From assembly GCF_026719705.1 (NCBI RefSeq), contig NZ_JAPPRR010000002.1:435091-499090 (forward strand): a stretch of 64,000 nucleotides of DNA, given 5' to 3'. Below are positions 47,433-56,826 of the stretch, one piece after another; positions within the stretch are counted from its first letter, which is position 1, and the number at the start of each line of letters is the position of its first letter. Below the pieces are notes generated by a model, which saw only the letters and a list, made by a program, of their open reading frames with translations, made no database searches and had not been told where the DNA came from. The stretch comes from Pseudokordiimonas caeni. GTDB lineage: Bacteria; Pseudomonadota; Alphaproteobacteria; Sphingomonadales; Kordiimonadaceae. Position numbers and translations under genes: made by a program.

Positions 47433-48218
47433 TTGCGCATTGTTACCTGGAACATCAACTCGGTCAGGGCCCGGCTTGATATTGTCGAGCATCTCATCCG
47501 CACGCATCAGCCCGATGTGCTGTGCCTGCAGGAAACCAAGGTGATGGATCAGGATTTCCCGCGTCGCTTCTTTGAAGATCTCGGGATGCCGCATCTGGCG
47601 ATCAAGGGACAGAAAAGCCACCACGGCGTGGCGATCGCCGCGAAGGCACCCTTCGCGGAAAGCTATTCGCTGGATTGGTGCGGCAAGGGTGATGCCCGGC
47701 ATATCGCGATCAAGCTGGCGGGGGGTCAGGTCGTTCACAATTTCTATGTGCCGGCGGGCGGGGACGAGCCTGATCCTGCCATCAACGACAAGTTCGCCCA
47801 CAAGCTCCAGTTCCTCGACGAGATGATCGAATGGTCGAAGACGCTGAAGGACCCGTCGATCCTCGTGGGCGATATCAACGTGGCGCCGCACCCCGACGAT
47901 GTGTGGAACCACAAACAGCTTCTGAAAGTCGTTTCGCACACCCCGGTCGAAACCGACCGCCTGTTCGCGCTTCTGGATGCGCATCAGTGGGTGGATGTGT
48001 GCCGCGAGATCGTGCCGCTGCCTGAAAAGCTCTATAGCTGGTGGTCTTACCGTTCGCCCGACTGGTCGAACGCAGACAAGGGCCGCAGGCTCGACCATGT
48101 ATGGACGAGCCCGTCGCTCAAAGGCGCAATCCGCGGGGCCCAGGTGCTGCGTGACGGGCGCGGCTGGGGCGAAAAGCCCTCGGACCATGCACCCGTCATG
48201 GTGGATTTCGAGTTCTAA
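47433..48218 (+). CDS. xth: Exodeoxyribonuclease III
   Basis: Mg-dependent AP endonuclease and 3'-5' exonuclease in base-excision repair. The 261-residue protein begins LRIVTWNINSVRARL; the QETK metal glutamate is near 36, GDINVAPHPDD is in the middle and the terminal SDHAPVMVDF carries the catalytic Asp-His. The natural start is a TTG at 47433 with AAAGGA seven bases upstream; upstream codons lie in the preceding gene. It overlaps the converging response-regulator gene by four bases. Confidence 0.95.
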   Translation: MRIVTWNINSVRARLDIVEHLIRTHQPDVLCLQETKVMDQDFPRRFFEDLGMPHLAIKGQKSHHGVAIAAKAPFAESYSLDWCGKGDARHIAIKLAGGQVVHNFYVPAGGDEPDPAINDKFAHKLQFLDEMIEWSKTLKDPSILVGDINVAPHPDDVWNHKQLLKVVSHTPVETDRLFALLDAHQWVDVCREIVPLPEKLYSWWSYRSPDWSNADKGRRLDHVWTSPSLKGAIRGAQVLRDGRGWGEKPSDHAPVMVDFEF

Positions 48219-48907
48219 CCGAGCGCCTGCAGGCTGTAGCCGCCGGGCTCGGTGATCAGAAGCTGGGCTGCGCCGGGTTCGGGCTCGATCTTCTGGCGCA
48301 GACGGTACACGTGGGTTTCCAGCGTGTGGGTGGTGACGCCCGAATTATAGCCCCAGACTTCCGTCAGCAGCTCTTCCCGGCCCACGGGCTTGCCGCCGGC
48401 GCGGTAGAGATACTTCAGGATCGCGGTTTCCTTCTCGGTCAGGCGCACCTTCTTGCGCGCGCCCTGATCCTCAAGCAGTTTGCCTGCCGGGCGGAACTGA
48501 TAGGGCCCGATATGGAAGGTGGCATCTTCGGTTTGCTCGTGCTGGCGCAGGTGGGCGCGCACACGGGCTAGCAGTACGTTGAAGCTGAAAGGCTTCGTCA
48601 CATAGTCGTTGGCGCCGGCATCAAGGCCGAGGACGGTATCGGCGTCCGAGGTCACGCCTGTCAGCATGATGACCGGGGTCTTGATCCCGTTCTTGCGGAT
48701 GCGGCGGCACAGTTCGCGGCCGTCCATGTCGGGCAGGCCGACATCAAGCACCAGAAGGTCGGCCTGATTTTTGGAAAGCCAGTCGAGCGCGGCGCCGGCC
48801 GTGCCTTCCTGATGGGTGGTGAATTCATCGCAAAGCGCCAGCTGGTCGGCCAGTGTCTCACGCAGATCTTCGTCATCGTCCACAAGCAGGATTTTGCGGG
48901 TCGCCAT
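48215..48907 (-). CDS. OmpR/PhoB-family response regulator (orphan)
   Basis: A 230-residue two-domain regulator. The receiver domain has acidic DDD at residues 10-12, phosphoacceptor Asp55 in LLVLDVGLPD and Lys near 104 (VTKPFSF). The winged-helix DNA-binding domain runs from about 130 to 225, with THTLETHVYRLRQKI. No histidine kinase is nearby, so it is an orphan whose kinase is elsewhere. AAGGAGC precedes the ATG. Its position between xth and ribA is shared with several Alphaproteobacteria. Confidence 0.92.
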   Translation of the reverse strand: MATRKILLVDDDEDLRETLADQLALCDEFTTHQEGTAGAALDWLSKNQADLLVLDVGLPDMDGRELCRRIRKNGIKTPVIMLTGVTSDADTVLGLDAGANDYVTKPFSFNVLLARVRAHLRQHEQTEDATFHIGPYQFRPAGKLLEDQGARKKVRLTEKETAILKYLYRAGGKPVGREELLTEVWGYNSGVTTHTLETHVYRLRQKIEPEPGAAQLLITEPGGYSLQALG

Positions 48908-49094
48908 GCTTTTTGCTCCTTGGCATATGCTGTCGTGTCTTTTGTCCCGGACTTCCAGTATGCCCGAGCTTCGGTCCTCTATAAAGTGGCGGCAGATTGG
49001 CGACAGTCAAACTTGCTCACAAATGTTTGATTGGCATCGCGCCGTATGACACAACAGGTTCCCGTGCAATGTCCATGAGTGAAGCCTCGGCCCC

Positions 49095-50192
49095 ATGCTT
49101 GATTTTCGTGACAATCTGACGCCTGTGAACCGGGCCGCCGACGATTTGCGGCGCGGCCTGCCGGTCGTGGTGGCAGGCGCGGATGGCAAGGGTCTGGCAC
49201 TTCTGCCGCTGGAGCTTGCAAACGGCCCGGCGCTTGACGCGTTCGAGGCGGTGGCGGGTAGCGGCTTCCTTATGGTGACGGGCCAGCGCGCCGAAGTGTT
49301 GAAGGTTGGCCACAAGGGATGGCCAGTGGTGCGCCTCAAGCGCCCCGGCTGGATGGAAAGCGCCGATCTCGCGGCCCTTGCCGACCCGACGCTCGATCTT
49401 GCCTCGCCGCTCAAGGGCCCCTTCACCCGGATCGATCATCCCGACACGGATACTGACCGCGCGGCCCTGAAGCTTCTGAAATGGGCGCGGCTCCTGCCGG
49501 CGGCCCTCGCCGCTGAAATCGATGACGCGCCGGCTCTTGCCGCCCGGGAAGGCTGGCTGGTGGCGAATTCGGAAGCGGTGCTTGCGGTTGACCTGTCGCA
49601 GGCGAGCGCGCTCAAGATCGTGGCCCGCGCCCGTGTGCCCCTCGCCGGCGCTGAAAAGACCGAGCTTGTCTCCTTCCGGCCGCTTTCGGGCGGCATCGAA
49701 CATATTGCGATTGTCGTGGGCGACCCCTCCCGTCATGCACCGGTGCTCACGCGGCTTCATAGTGAATGTTTCACGGGTGATCTTCTCGGCAGCCTCAAAT
49801 GCGACTGCGGCGAGCAGCTGCGCGGCGCCATCAAGGCGATTGGCGAGGCGGGTGGCGGGGTCGTCCTTTATCTCGCGCAGGAAGGCCGGGGCATCGGGCT
49901 TATCTCGAAGCTGAAGGCCTATTCGCTGCAGGACCAGGGCTATGACACGGTCGATGCCAACACGCGGCTCGGGTTCGATGTGGACGAGCGTGTGTTCGCG
50001 CCGGCGGCTGAAATGCTGAAGAGCCTCGGTTTCTCGGCCGTGCGGCTGATGACCAACAATCCCGAAAAGGTGGCCGCCCTCGGCCGCTTCGGGATCGAGG
50101 TCACCGAGCGGGTCCAGCATGCCTTTCCGCCGAATCCTCACAATATCGGCTATCTCGCGACCAAAAAGTCGCGCACCGGCCATATGCTCTGA
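49095..50192 (+). CDS. ribA: GTP cyclohydrolase II with N-terminal extension
   Basis: First committed step of riboflavin synthesis. The catalytic domain occupies about 175-365 with zinc ligands C225, C236 and C238 in HSECFTGDLLGSLKCDC and the EGRGIGL motif. The first 170 residues form a separate domain resembling a degenerate RibB-like part, as in other alphaproteobacterial RibA proteins, without clear RibB catalytic acidic motifs. No FMN riboswitch pattern was found in the 187-base upstream spacer. Confidence 0.93.
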   Translation: MLDFRDNLTPVNRAADDLRRGLPVVVAGADGKGLALLPLELANGPALDAFEAVAGSGFLMVTGQRAEVLKVGHKGWPVVRLKRPGWMESADLAALADPTLDLASPLKGPFTRIDHPDTDTDRAALKLLKWARLLPAALAAEIDDAPALAAREGWLVANSEAVLAVDLSQASALKIVARARVPLAGAEKTELVSFRPLSGGIEHIAIVVGDPSRHAPVLTRLHSECFTGDLLGSLKCDCGEQLRGAIKAIGEAGGGVVLYLAQEGRGIGLISKLKAYSLQDQGYDTVDANTRLGFDVDERVFAPAAEMLKSLGFSAVRLMTNNPEKVAALGRFGIEVTERVQHAFPPNPHNIGYLATKKSRTGHML

Positions 50193-50194
50193 TC

Positions 50195-50725
50195 ATGCCG
50201 CAGGTCTGGACCGTCACGCCCTCGGCCGATGATGCCACCAAAGGGCAGCTCACCGGTCCGCTCCTGCAGGCACCGTGCGCGCTGGGCCGCGCGGGCGTGG
50301 TGCCTGAAGCTGACAAGAAAGAGGGCGACGGGGCGACGCCCGCCGGCACATATGCGCTGCGCCGGGTCTTTTACCGGCCTGACAAGGAGGCCGCGCCGGT
50401 CACACGTCTGCCGGTGATGGCGATCAACCCGACCCTCGGCTGGTGTGACGATCCTGAAAGTCCCGACTATAACCGGCTCGTGCGCCTGCCCACGGGTGCC
50501 TCGCACGAAAAGCTGTGGCGGGATGATGCCCGCTATGACCTCATCCTTGTGCTTGGCCATAATGATGCTCCGCCGGTGCCCGGCAAAGGCAGCGCCATCT
50601 TTGTCCATGTCGTGGAGCCGGGCTTTGTCCCGACGCAGGGCTGCGTGGCCTTCGAGGCTAGCGCGCTGCGCTCGTTCCTGCGATTAGTTGCGCCAGACGA
50701 CCTTTTCTGGGTTGCGCGGCTCTAG
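50195..50725 (+). CDS. L,D-transpeptidase-fold (YkuD) protein without signal peptide
   Basis: A 176-residue protein of the COG3786 YkuD-like group. The catalytic His/Gly-Cys pattern reads IFVHVVEPGFVPTQGCVAF near residue 140, with Cys as the nucleophile. It has no evident signal peptide or membrane segment, unlike most peptidoglycan L,D-transpeptidases, so its location and substrate are uncertain. It starts two bases after ribA and overlaps the converging YggS gene. Confidence 0.83.
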   Translation: MPQVWTVTPSADDATKGQLTGPLLQAPCALGRAGVVPEADKKEGDGATPAGTYALRRVFYRPDKEAAPVTRLPVMAINPTLGWCDDPESPDYNRLVRLPTGASHEKLWRDDARYDLILVLGHNDAPPVPGKGSAIFVHVVEPGFVPTQGCVAFEASALRSFLRLVAPDDLFWVARL

Positions 50726-51387
50726 CTGCGATTTCCGAAAATGGCCGTGCCGACCCGCACGTCTGTGGCACCCATTGCGGCTGCCAGCGCAAAATCGCCG
50801 CTCATTCCCATGGACAAGCCCTTGAGGCCGTGGCGGGCGGCGAGCTTTTTCAGAAGCGCGAAATGCAGGGTCGGGTCATCGTCCACCGGCGGGATGACCA
50901 TGAGGCCGACAACATTCAGGCCGATCTTGCGGGCGTGGTCGACAAGCCCCGGCAGGTCTTCAAGCGAGGCCCCGCCCTTCTGTTCCTCCCGGCCGGTATT
51001 CACTTGAATGTAAACGGGCAGATTGCGGCCCTGCGCGTCCATTTCCTTCTTCAGGGCATCGGCAAGCTTGATGCGGTCCAGGCTGTGGATCACATCGAAC
51101 AGGGCAACGGCATCGCCCGCCTTGTTCGATTGCAGGCTGCCGATCAGGTGCAGCTCGATATCCGGGAACCGCTCCTTCAGCGGCAGCCAGCGGCCTTGCG
51201 CTTCCTGCACACGGTTCTCGCCAAAAACCCGGTGGCCGGCTTCCAGTGCTTCAATGACCCGGTCCTCGGGTTGCATCTTCGAGACGGCGATCAGGCGCGG
51301 CTGCGCTACGGGTGCCCCGGTGTGGCGGCACATGCGGTCGATTTCTTTGGAAACCTGGGCGAGGTTGTCGGCAACAGACGTGCTCAT
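50722..51387 (-). CDS. YggS-family pyridoxal-phosphate homeostasis protein
   Basis: PLP-binding protein of alanine-racemase-like fold that balances PLP and amino/keto acids. The 221-residue length is typical. The Schiff-base lysine is K37 in LIAVSKMQP, with the conserved GENRVQEA and HLIGSLQSNK motifs and the C-terminal SMGMSGDFALAAAMGATDVRVG phosphate-binding region. Adjacent genes give no added clue. Confidence 0.95.
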   Translation of the reverse strand: MSTSVADNLAQVSKEIDRMCRHTGAPVAQPRLIAVSKMQPEDRVIEALEAGHRVFGENRVQEAQGRWLPLKERFPDIELHLIGSLQSNKAGDAVALFDVIHSLDRIKLADALKKEMDAQGRNLPVYIQVNTGREEQKGGASLEDLPGLVDHARKIGLNVVGLMVIPPVDDDPTLHFALLKKLAARHGLKGLSMGMSGDFALAAAMGATDVRVGTAIFGNRS

Positions 51388-51456
51388 GTCCTGTCCTTGT
51401 CTAGGGCGTCATTCGGGGGCTGGAGGCTTCAGGGAGCTATGTGGTATGAGGCCGTC

Positions 51457-52035
51457 ATGGTCAAGCCCTTGCCGCCAGTCCGTCATCAGATTTGCCGCCG
51501 CGCCGGGGTGCGGGGCGCGGTTTATATTGCAGGCCGTGAGCGCGACGCCGATCCGTTGTCCGTCGCTCGCCGTCTCCCGCGCGGTACCTTTGTCCTCTAC
51601 CGCGATTATGACGCTGCCGACCGTGCAGCCTTTGCGCACCGGCTTGCCCGTGTTTGCCGGAAGCGGCATCTGCGGCTTCTGGTTGCGGGCGACGCGCGCC
51701 TTGCCCGCGCTGTAAGGGCTGACGGCCTCCATCTGCCCGAATATCAGTTGTTTCGCTGCCCGCCCAACTGGAGCGGCATGGTGACAGCGGCAGCGCACAG
51801 CCGCCGGGCGCTTCACGTAGCGCGGGCACGCGGGGTTGATCTCGCGCTTGTCTCGCCCGTCTTTGAAACGCTCAGCCATCCGGGTGCCCGCACACTCGGC
51901 CCGCACCGATTTGCCCGGCTCGTTCAGGGAGTGGGCGTCAGGATTGGCGCTCTGGGCGGCGTCAAAAAAAGGAATTCCGGGCGGCTGAAGAGCTTGCCTC
52001 TCGCCGCGGTTGCCATGATGGACGGGTGGAAATAG
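51457..52035 (+). CDS. ThiE/TenI-like thiamine phosphate synthase family protein
   Basis: A TIM-barrel protein of about 192 residues. It matches the thiamine phosphate synthase/TenI family in ADGLHLPEYQ, SRRALHVARARGVDLALVSP and the phosphate loop region SHPGARTLGP. The core is shorter and Arg-rich, so it may be a TenI-like regulator or divergent enzyme and not a full ThiE. The ATG at 51457 has GAGG five bases upstream; an in-frame ATG at 51439 is less likely. No thi genes adjoin. Confidence 0.75.
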   Translation: MVKPLPPVRHQICRRAGVRGAVYIAGRERDADPLSVARRLPRGTFVLYRDYDAADRAAFAHRLARVCRKRHLRLLVAGDARLARAVRADGLHLPEYQLFRCPPNWSGMVTAAAHSRRALHVARARGVDLALVSPVFETLSHPGARTLGPHRFARLVQGVGVRIGALGGVKKRNSGRLKSLPLAAVAMMDGWK

Positions 52036-52038
52036 TCC

Positions 52039-52908
52039 CTAGAAGCGGAACTGGCCGCCGAGGAAGACCATCTGTTCGCTTTCGGCCGAGAAGGGCGTTG
52101 CGACGATGCGGCTCGAATAGTCGAGATAACGCACGCCGCCCAGCACGCCGATGCGCTCGGTCAGCCGGTAGGAGGCGCCAAGCTCCACGGCCAGCACATC
52201 GCGGGCCGCATTGTCGATCCCCATCAGGTCGGCGCCCGCCTTGTATTCGCTCAGCGAAAGCCGGGTCGAGAAGGCGCCGTGGCGCCACGAAAGGCCGACG
52301 TCATAACCGGTCGAACGGCCCGCGGCATGATCGGTAACCTGCAGCATGGCCGCATCGACGGCAAAGCCCCCGAAACCGAGGCTGAGGCCGGATTCGATGC
52401 GTTCCTCGCCGGGGCTGATGCCGATACCGAAGGCGTCGGTCATGGCCACGCGGCGGTCGCCCTCGATCCGGTAGCTGCCGGAGAAGCCGAGGCGGAAGGC
52501 GGGGCGCGCCTTGTCCTCGCCGAAGGAAAGGGTGAGGTTGCTGTCAGCGCCTGCCAGCGGCAGACGGTTCACACCCTGCGTGCCCGAAGGCGCGAGGAGC
52601 GAGGAAAAATCGGGAATATCGCCCGGCGCATTCTGGTCGCCCGCCGGTGCTGCATTATCCTGCAGATAGAAGAAGCCTTTTTGCTGCCCGTTATCGCTCT
52701 GGCGCAGGCTCAGTTCCAGTTCCTTCAGGCCTTCGGCGCTGCCGTCACGCGGCACGGGCTTCAGCCAGGCCATATGCTCGGCCATGAAGAGATCGAGGCT
52801 TTCAAGGAAACCGTTCGATTCAAAACGGGTACTGTCCTCTGCCCCGGAAGGAGCAGAGACAAGCGCGGCAACAAGAAGTGCCATACCCGTCCTGGTCGGT
52901 CGTTTCAT
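52039..52908 (-). CDS. Outer-membrane beta-barrel-like protein of unknown function
   Basis: A 289-residue exported protein with a signal peptide (cleavage near SGA), a soluble N-terminal part (about 30-125) and then alternating amphipathic strands rich in Gly/Tyr/Arg. It ends in Phe-Arg-Phe, as expected for barrel assembly by Bam. ATG 52908 has an AGGAACG site. I could not name a family. It may be a small porin or envelope protein. Confidence 0.7.
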   Translation of the reverse strand: MKRPTRTGMALLVAALVSAPSGAEDSTRFESNGFLESLDLFMAEHMAWLKPVPRDGSAEGLKELELSLRQSDNGQQKGFFYLQDNAAPAGDQNAPGDIPDFSSLLAPSGTQGVNRLPLAGADSNLTLSFGEDKARPAFRLGFSGSYRIEGDRRVAMTDAFGIGISPGEERIESGLSLGFGGFAVDAAMLQVTDHAAGRSTGYDVGLSWRHGAFSTRLSLSEYKAGADLMGIDNAARDVLAVELGASYRLTERIGVLGGVRYLDYSSRIVATPFSAESEQMVFLGGQFRF

Positions 52909-53215
52909 TTTCGTTCCTCGAAACACGAAGGGGCACCTCGGCCCACACGGCCCTGGAACCCATGGGGGTCCGCATTATCATTTACGCTGATACGCTTTAA
53001 CCGCCCATGTCCCTTTAAGGTAAGGACGATTTTTGTGTGAGGGCAAGAGGTGGAGGCGAATAAAAGCTGGCTGTGACCCGGAGGCCACGGTTTGCCCGCT
53101 TTTCTGGCTGGTCAGGGGGCGGCGAGGCCGCTATAAGGCCAAGGAGCATGGCGGCAAGTCCCATTATGGGCATGTCTTTGCCGCTGGAACGATAGCGAAG
53201 AACGGGAACCCGGGT
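52909..53215. other. Divergent intergenic region with candidate barrel-gene promoter
   Basis: A 307-base gene-free spacer. On the minus strand a TGATAAT -10 (plus 52974-52979) stands about 65 bases before the barrel gene; the -35 is weak. No ORF, repeat or strong hairpin was recognised in the rest, which leads into the DUF3576 gene. Confidence 0.5.
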
Positions 53216-53653
53216 ATGATTCGATTGATGCGGTTTGGCTTGGTGGCAGTGGCTTCTATGATGCTCGCGGCCTGCGGCATTTTCGGCGGCGGCGACGAGG
53301 TTGAGGCGCAAAAGATCGAGGCGCGGACCACGGCGCTTGGCGTGAATGGCTATCTGTGGCAGGCAACCCTTGAAACCCTGTCCTTCATGCCGATTGAAAA
53401 GGCAGACCCGGCCGCAGCCGTGATCCTCACCGGCTGGCAGACCGATCCCGCCACCCCGACCGAGCGGGTGAAGGTGATGGTGCGTTTCCTCAGCGAGGAC
53501 CTGCGCTCCGACGGGATCAAGGTCAGCGTCGTGCGCGAAGCCGAACAGGGCGGCAACTGGGTGTCGGTGCCGGTGCAGGCGTCGACCGCGCTGACGATCG
53601 AGGAATCGATCCTCGCGAAGGCCCGGACCCTGAAGGTCGGTGCCGTCCGCTAA
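53216..53653 (+). CDS. DUF3576 family lipoprotein
   Basis: A 145-residue lipoprotein. The signal peptide has lipobox LAAC with Cys20, followed by one compact domain with ALGVNGYLWQATLETLSFMP and a typical basic/acidic pattern. DUF3576 proteins are found just before leuS in many Alphaproteobacteria and their function is unknown. The ATG at 53216 gives the signal peptide; the longer open frame does not fit. Confidence 0.85.
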   Translation: MIRLMRFGLVAVASMMLAACGIFGGGDEVEAQKIEARTTALGVNGYLWQATLETLSFMPIEKADPAAAVILTGWQTDPATPTERVKVMVRFLSEDLRSDGIKVSVVREAEQGGNWVSVPVQASTALTIEESILAKARTLKVGAVR

Positions 53654-53677
53654 GGACGCACAATTCCAAGAATGACC

Positions 53678-53716
53678 GGGTCCGGGGCATGCCGCACGTA
53701 AGGCATGGCCGGACCC
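53678..53716 (+). other. Strong hairpin in the leuS leader
   Basis: GGGTCCGG (53678-53685) pairs with CCGGACCC (53709-53716), with an inner CATGCC/GGCATG stem and an 8-base loop, 14 stem pairs in all. It lies between DUF3576 and leuS, ending 22 bases before the leuS ATG. No T-run follows, so it is a structured leader or weak terminator. No T-box or leader peptide was recognised. Confidence 0.7.
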
Positions 53717-53738
53717 TTCAACTATCCGAGTGAATATC

Positions 53739-56306
53739 ATGTCGCGCTACAATGCCAAGGCAACCGAAGCGAAATGGCAGAAGGTCTGGACAGACCGTGC
53801 CAGCTTCAAGACCGATTCCACGAGCAGCAAGCCCAAATATTACGTGCTTGAGATGTTCCCCTACCCCTCTGGCCGCATCCATATGGGCCATGTGCGGAAC
53901 TATACACTCGGTGATGTGGTTGCCCGCTTCCGCCGCGCGCGCGGGTTCGAGGTGCTGCACCCGATGGGTTGGGACGCCTTCGGCATGCCGGCTGAGAACG
54001 CCGCGATGGAGCGCAAGGTCCACCCTGCCGACTGGACCTACGATAATATCGCCAACATGCGCGCCCAGCTCAAACAGGTGGGCCTCGCCATCGACTGGGA
54101 CCGCGAGATCGCAACCTGCGACCCCGAATATTACGGGCAGGAGCAGCGCATCTTCCTCGATTTTCTGGAAGCCGGTCTCGTTTATCGCCGCGAAAGCTGG
54201 GTGAACTGGGATCCGGTCGACAATACCGTGCTCGCGAACGAGCAGGTGATTGATGGCCGCGGCTGGCGTTCGGGCGCGCTTGTCGAGCGCCGCAAGCTCA
54301 GCCAGTGGTTCCTCAAGATCACCGATTTCGCTGACGAACTCCTGGATGGCCTCAAGACGCTCGACCGCTGGCCCGACAAGGTCCGACTGATGCAGGAAAA
54401 CTGGATCGGCCGTTCGGAAGGGCTCGAGTTCACCTTCAAGGTGGATGAGACGGGCGAAGACCTGCCGGTTTACACCACCCGCCCCGATACGCTGTTCGGT
54501 GCCAGCTTCTGCGCGATTTCAGCCGATCATCCGATTGCCGCGAAACTTGCTGAAACCAATGCCGAACTCGCCGCTTTCATCACCGAGTGCCGCCAGACGG
54601 GCACCAGCGAGGAAGCGCTCGAAAAGGCGGAAAAGCGAGGCTACAACACCGGCCTGCATGTTATCCATCCGCTGGATAGCAGCTGGAAATTGCCGGTCTA
54701 TGTGGCCAACTTCGTGCTGATGGAATATGGCACCGGCGCCATCTTCGGCTGCCCGTCGGGCGACCAGCGCGACCTCGATTTCGCGCGCAAATACGGCCTG
54801 TCGGTCGTGCCAGTGGTGATGCCAGCAGACGGCGACGCCGCCACCTTCGAAATCGGCGACGAGGCCTATACGGGCCCCGGCGTGATGATCAACAGCCGCT
54901 TCATGGACGGGATGGAAGCCTCCGCCGCCAAGGCGATGATCATCGACAAGGCCGAAGCCGATGGCTGGGGCACCCGCCGGGTGAATTTCCGCCTGCGGGA
55001 CTGGGGTGTCTCGCGCCAGCGCTATTGGGGCACGCCGATCCCGGTCATCCACTGCGACGCCTGCGGCGTGGTGCCGGTGCCGGCAAGCGACCTGCCAGTG
55101 AAACTGCCGGAAGACGTGAGCTTCGACCGGCCGGGCAACCCGCTGGAGCATCACCCGACCTGGAAACATGTGAACTGCCCCTCGTGCGGCAAGCCGGCGC
55201 GCCGGGAAACCGACACGATGGACACGTTCGTGGACAGCAGCTGGTATTTCCTGCGCTTCTGTACACCCGAACGCCATGACGTGCCGTTCGACAAGGATAT
55301 CGCGGACAGCTGGATGCCGGTGCGGCAATATATCGGCGGGATCGAGCATGCGATCCTGCACCTTCTCTATGCCCGCTTCTTCACCCGTGCGCTTCACAAG
55401 GTCGGCCGGGTCGGTATCACCGAACCTTTCGAAGGCCTCTTCACGCAAGGGATGGTGAACCACGCGACTTACAAGGACACGACCGGGCAGTGGGTCTTCC
55501 CCGAGCTTGTTCAGCCCCGCGAAGACGGCACCTTCTACCGCACTGACAACGGCCTTGATGTCGTTGAAGGCCGCGTCGAGAAGATGTCGAAATCGAAGAA
55601 GAACGTGGTCGATCCCGACGACATTATCGACCAGTACGGCGCCGATACCGCCCGCTGGTTCATGTTGTCGGACAGCCCGCCGGAGCGTGACCTCCTTTGG
55701 ACTGAAGCCGGGATTGAAGGTGCGTGGCGCTTCACGCAGCGCGTGCACCGGCTGGTGACGGGGGCGCTCGAGACCATGGCGCCGAAAGGCGCCGCGATGC
55801 CGGCCAGTCTGTCGGAAAGCGCGCTGGCCCTTCGCAAGGCAGCCCATAAAACGATCGACGGCGTGACCGGCGATATCGAGGCCCTGCATTTCAACAAGGC
55901 GGTGGCGCGGCTTTACGAGTTCGCCAATGCGCTTGGCGCTGATACCAAGGGCGACGGTGCCGCAGAAGCTGTGCGCGAAGCATGCGAAATCCTTGTGCAG
56001 CTCGTCGGCCCCATGATGCCGCACATCGCCGAGGAGCTTTGGTCGAAGCTTGGCCACACGACCCTTGTGGCCGATACGCCGTGGCCGGTTGCCGACAAGG
56101 CGCTGGTGGTGGACGATACCGTCACGCTTGCGGTGCAGGTGAACGGCAAGACCCGCGACACGATCGATGTGGCGAAGGATATGCCGAAGGACGAGGTCGA
56201 GAAGGTGGCGCTGGCGAACGACAAGGTTCTCAAATTCCTTGACGGCGTCACGGTGCGCAAGGTCATCGTCGTGCCCGGCCGTATCGTCAATATCGTCGCG
56301 AACTAG
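53739..56306 (+). CDS. leuS: Leucyl-tRNA synthetase
   Basis: Charges tRNA-Leu. From the ATG at 53739 ([13 protein letters not shown]) it has 855 residues, HIGH motif in [12 protein letters not shown] near 45, the CP1 editing domain (about 225-420) and KMSKS in EKMSKSKKN near 620. A GTG at 53730 is also in frame, but the family starts at the ATG. It leads leuS-lptE-holA, which in many Alphaproteobacteria abuts parB; here it does not. Confidence 0.97.
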   Translation: MSRYNAKATEAKWQKVWTDRASFKTDSTSSKPKYYVLEMFPYPSGRIHMGHVRNYTLGDVVARFRRARGFEVLHPMGWDAFGMPAENAAMERKVHPADWTYDNIANMRAQLKQVGLAIDWDREIATCDPEYYGQEQRIFLDFLEAGLVYRRESWVNWDPVDNTVLANEQVIDGRGWRSGALVERRKLSQWFLKITDFADELLDGLKTLDRWPDKVRLMQENWIGRSEGLEFTFKVDETGEDLPVYTTRPDTLFGASFCAISADHPIAAKLAETNAELAAFITECRQTGTSEEALEKAEKRGYNTGLHVIHPLDSSWKLPVYVANFVLMEYGTGAIFGCPSGDQRDLDFARKYGLSVVPVVMPADGDAATFEIGDEAYTGPGVMINSRFMDGMEASAAKAMIIDKAEADGWGTRRVNFRLRDWGVSRQRYWGTPIPVIHCDACGVVPVPASDLPVKLPEDVSFDRPGNPLEHHPTWKHVNCPSCGKPARRETDTMDTFVDSSWYFLRFCTPERHDVPFDKDIADSWMPVRQYIGGIEHAILHLLYARFFTRALHKVGRVGITEPFEGLFTQGMVNHATYKDTTGQWVFPELVQPREDGTFYRTDNGLDVVEGRVEKMSKSKKNVVDPDDIIDQYGADTARWFMLSDSPPERDLLWTEAGIEGAWRFTQRVHRLVTGALETMAPKGAAMPASLSESALALRKAAHKTIDGVTGDIEALHFNKAVARLYEFANALGADTKGDGAAEAVREACEILVQLVGPMMPHIAEELWSKLGHTTLVADTPWPVADKALVVDDTVTLAVQVNGKTRDTIDVAKDMPKDEVEKVALANDKVLKFLDGVTVRKVIVVPGRIVNIVAN

Positions 56307-56319
56307 GAGCCGCCGGTCC

Positions 56320-56826
56320 ATGCGCCTTGCCCCCGCCTTCGCCCTTGCCGCCGCACTCCTGACCGCCGCCTGCGGGTTTCAACCGCTTTATGACGGTGGG
56401 GTGGACGGGGCAGTGCGTGCGGGGATCGCGGGGGTCGAGGTCGGCCCGATTGCCGACCGACTGGGGCAGGAGATGCGCAACCGCCTGATCGAGCGGATGG
56501 GGTCTGGCGCGCACAGCGATTACCGGCTGGATGTGGTGCTGAATACCGAAACCGAAGGCTTCGGTATCCGCTCGGACGCCGCCGCCACGCAGGAACAGAT
56601 GATCCTGACGGCCGTGATCCGCCTCACCCCCATCGGCAAAGACATGCCGGTGATCGAGGACACATTGCGCGCCCGCACGTCTTACGATCTTGTGCTGTCG
56701 GATTATGCGACGGTTGCCGAGCGCGAAGACGCTGCCCGCCGCCTTGCCTTTGAACTTGCCGAGCGGATCCATCGCCGCCTTGCCCTCTATTTCAACCAGA
56801 AGGACAAGGAAAAGACTGGCCGATGA
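56320..56826 (+). CDS. lptE: LPS assembly lipoprotein LptE
   Basis: Outer-membrane lipoprotein that plugs LptD and delivers lipopolysaccharide. The 168-residue protein has lipobox TAACGF with Cys18 and the LptE fold with ACGFQPLY directly after it. It starts 13 bases after leuS and overlaps holA by four bases, the standard order. Confidence 0.92.
   Translation: MRLAPAFALAAALLTAACGFQPLYDGGVDGAVRAGIAGVEVGPIADRLGQEMRNRLIERMGSGAHSDYRLDVVLNTETEGFGIRSDAAATQEQMILTAVIRLTPIGKDMPVIEDTLRARTSYDLVLSDYATVAEREDAARRLAFELAERIHRRLALYFNQKDKEKTGR

Noticed and set aside
48908-49094. FMN riboswitch before ribA
   Set aside because: No conserved FMN-aptamer sequence blocks are present in the 187-base spacer.
53654-53738. 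T-box or leucine leader peptide before leuS
   Set aside because: No T-box sequence and no short ORF rich in Leu codons; only a hairpin is visible.
54519-56321. 600-codon minus-strand open frame opposite leuS
   Set aside because: Shadow of leuS codon bias, with low-complexity His/Arg composition and no domain.
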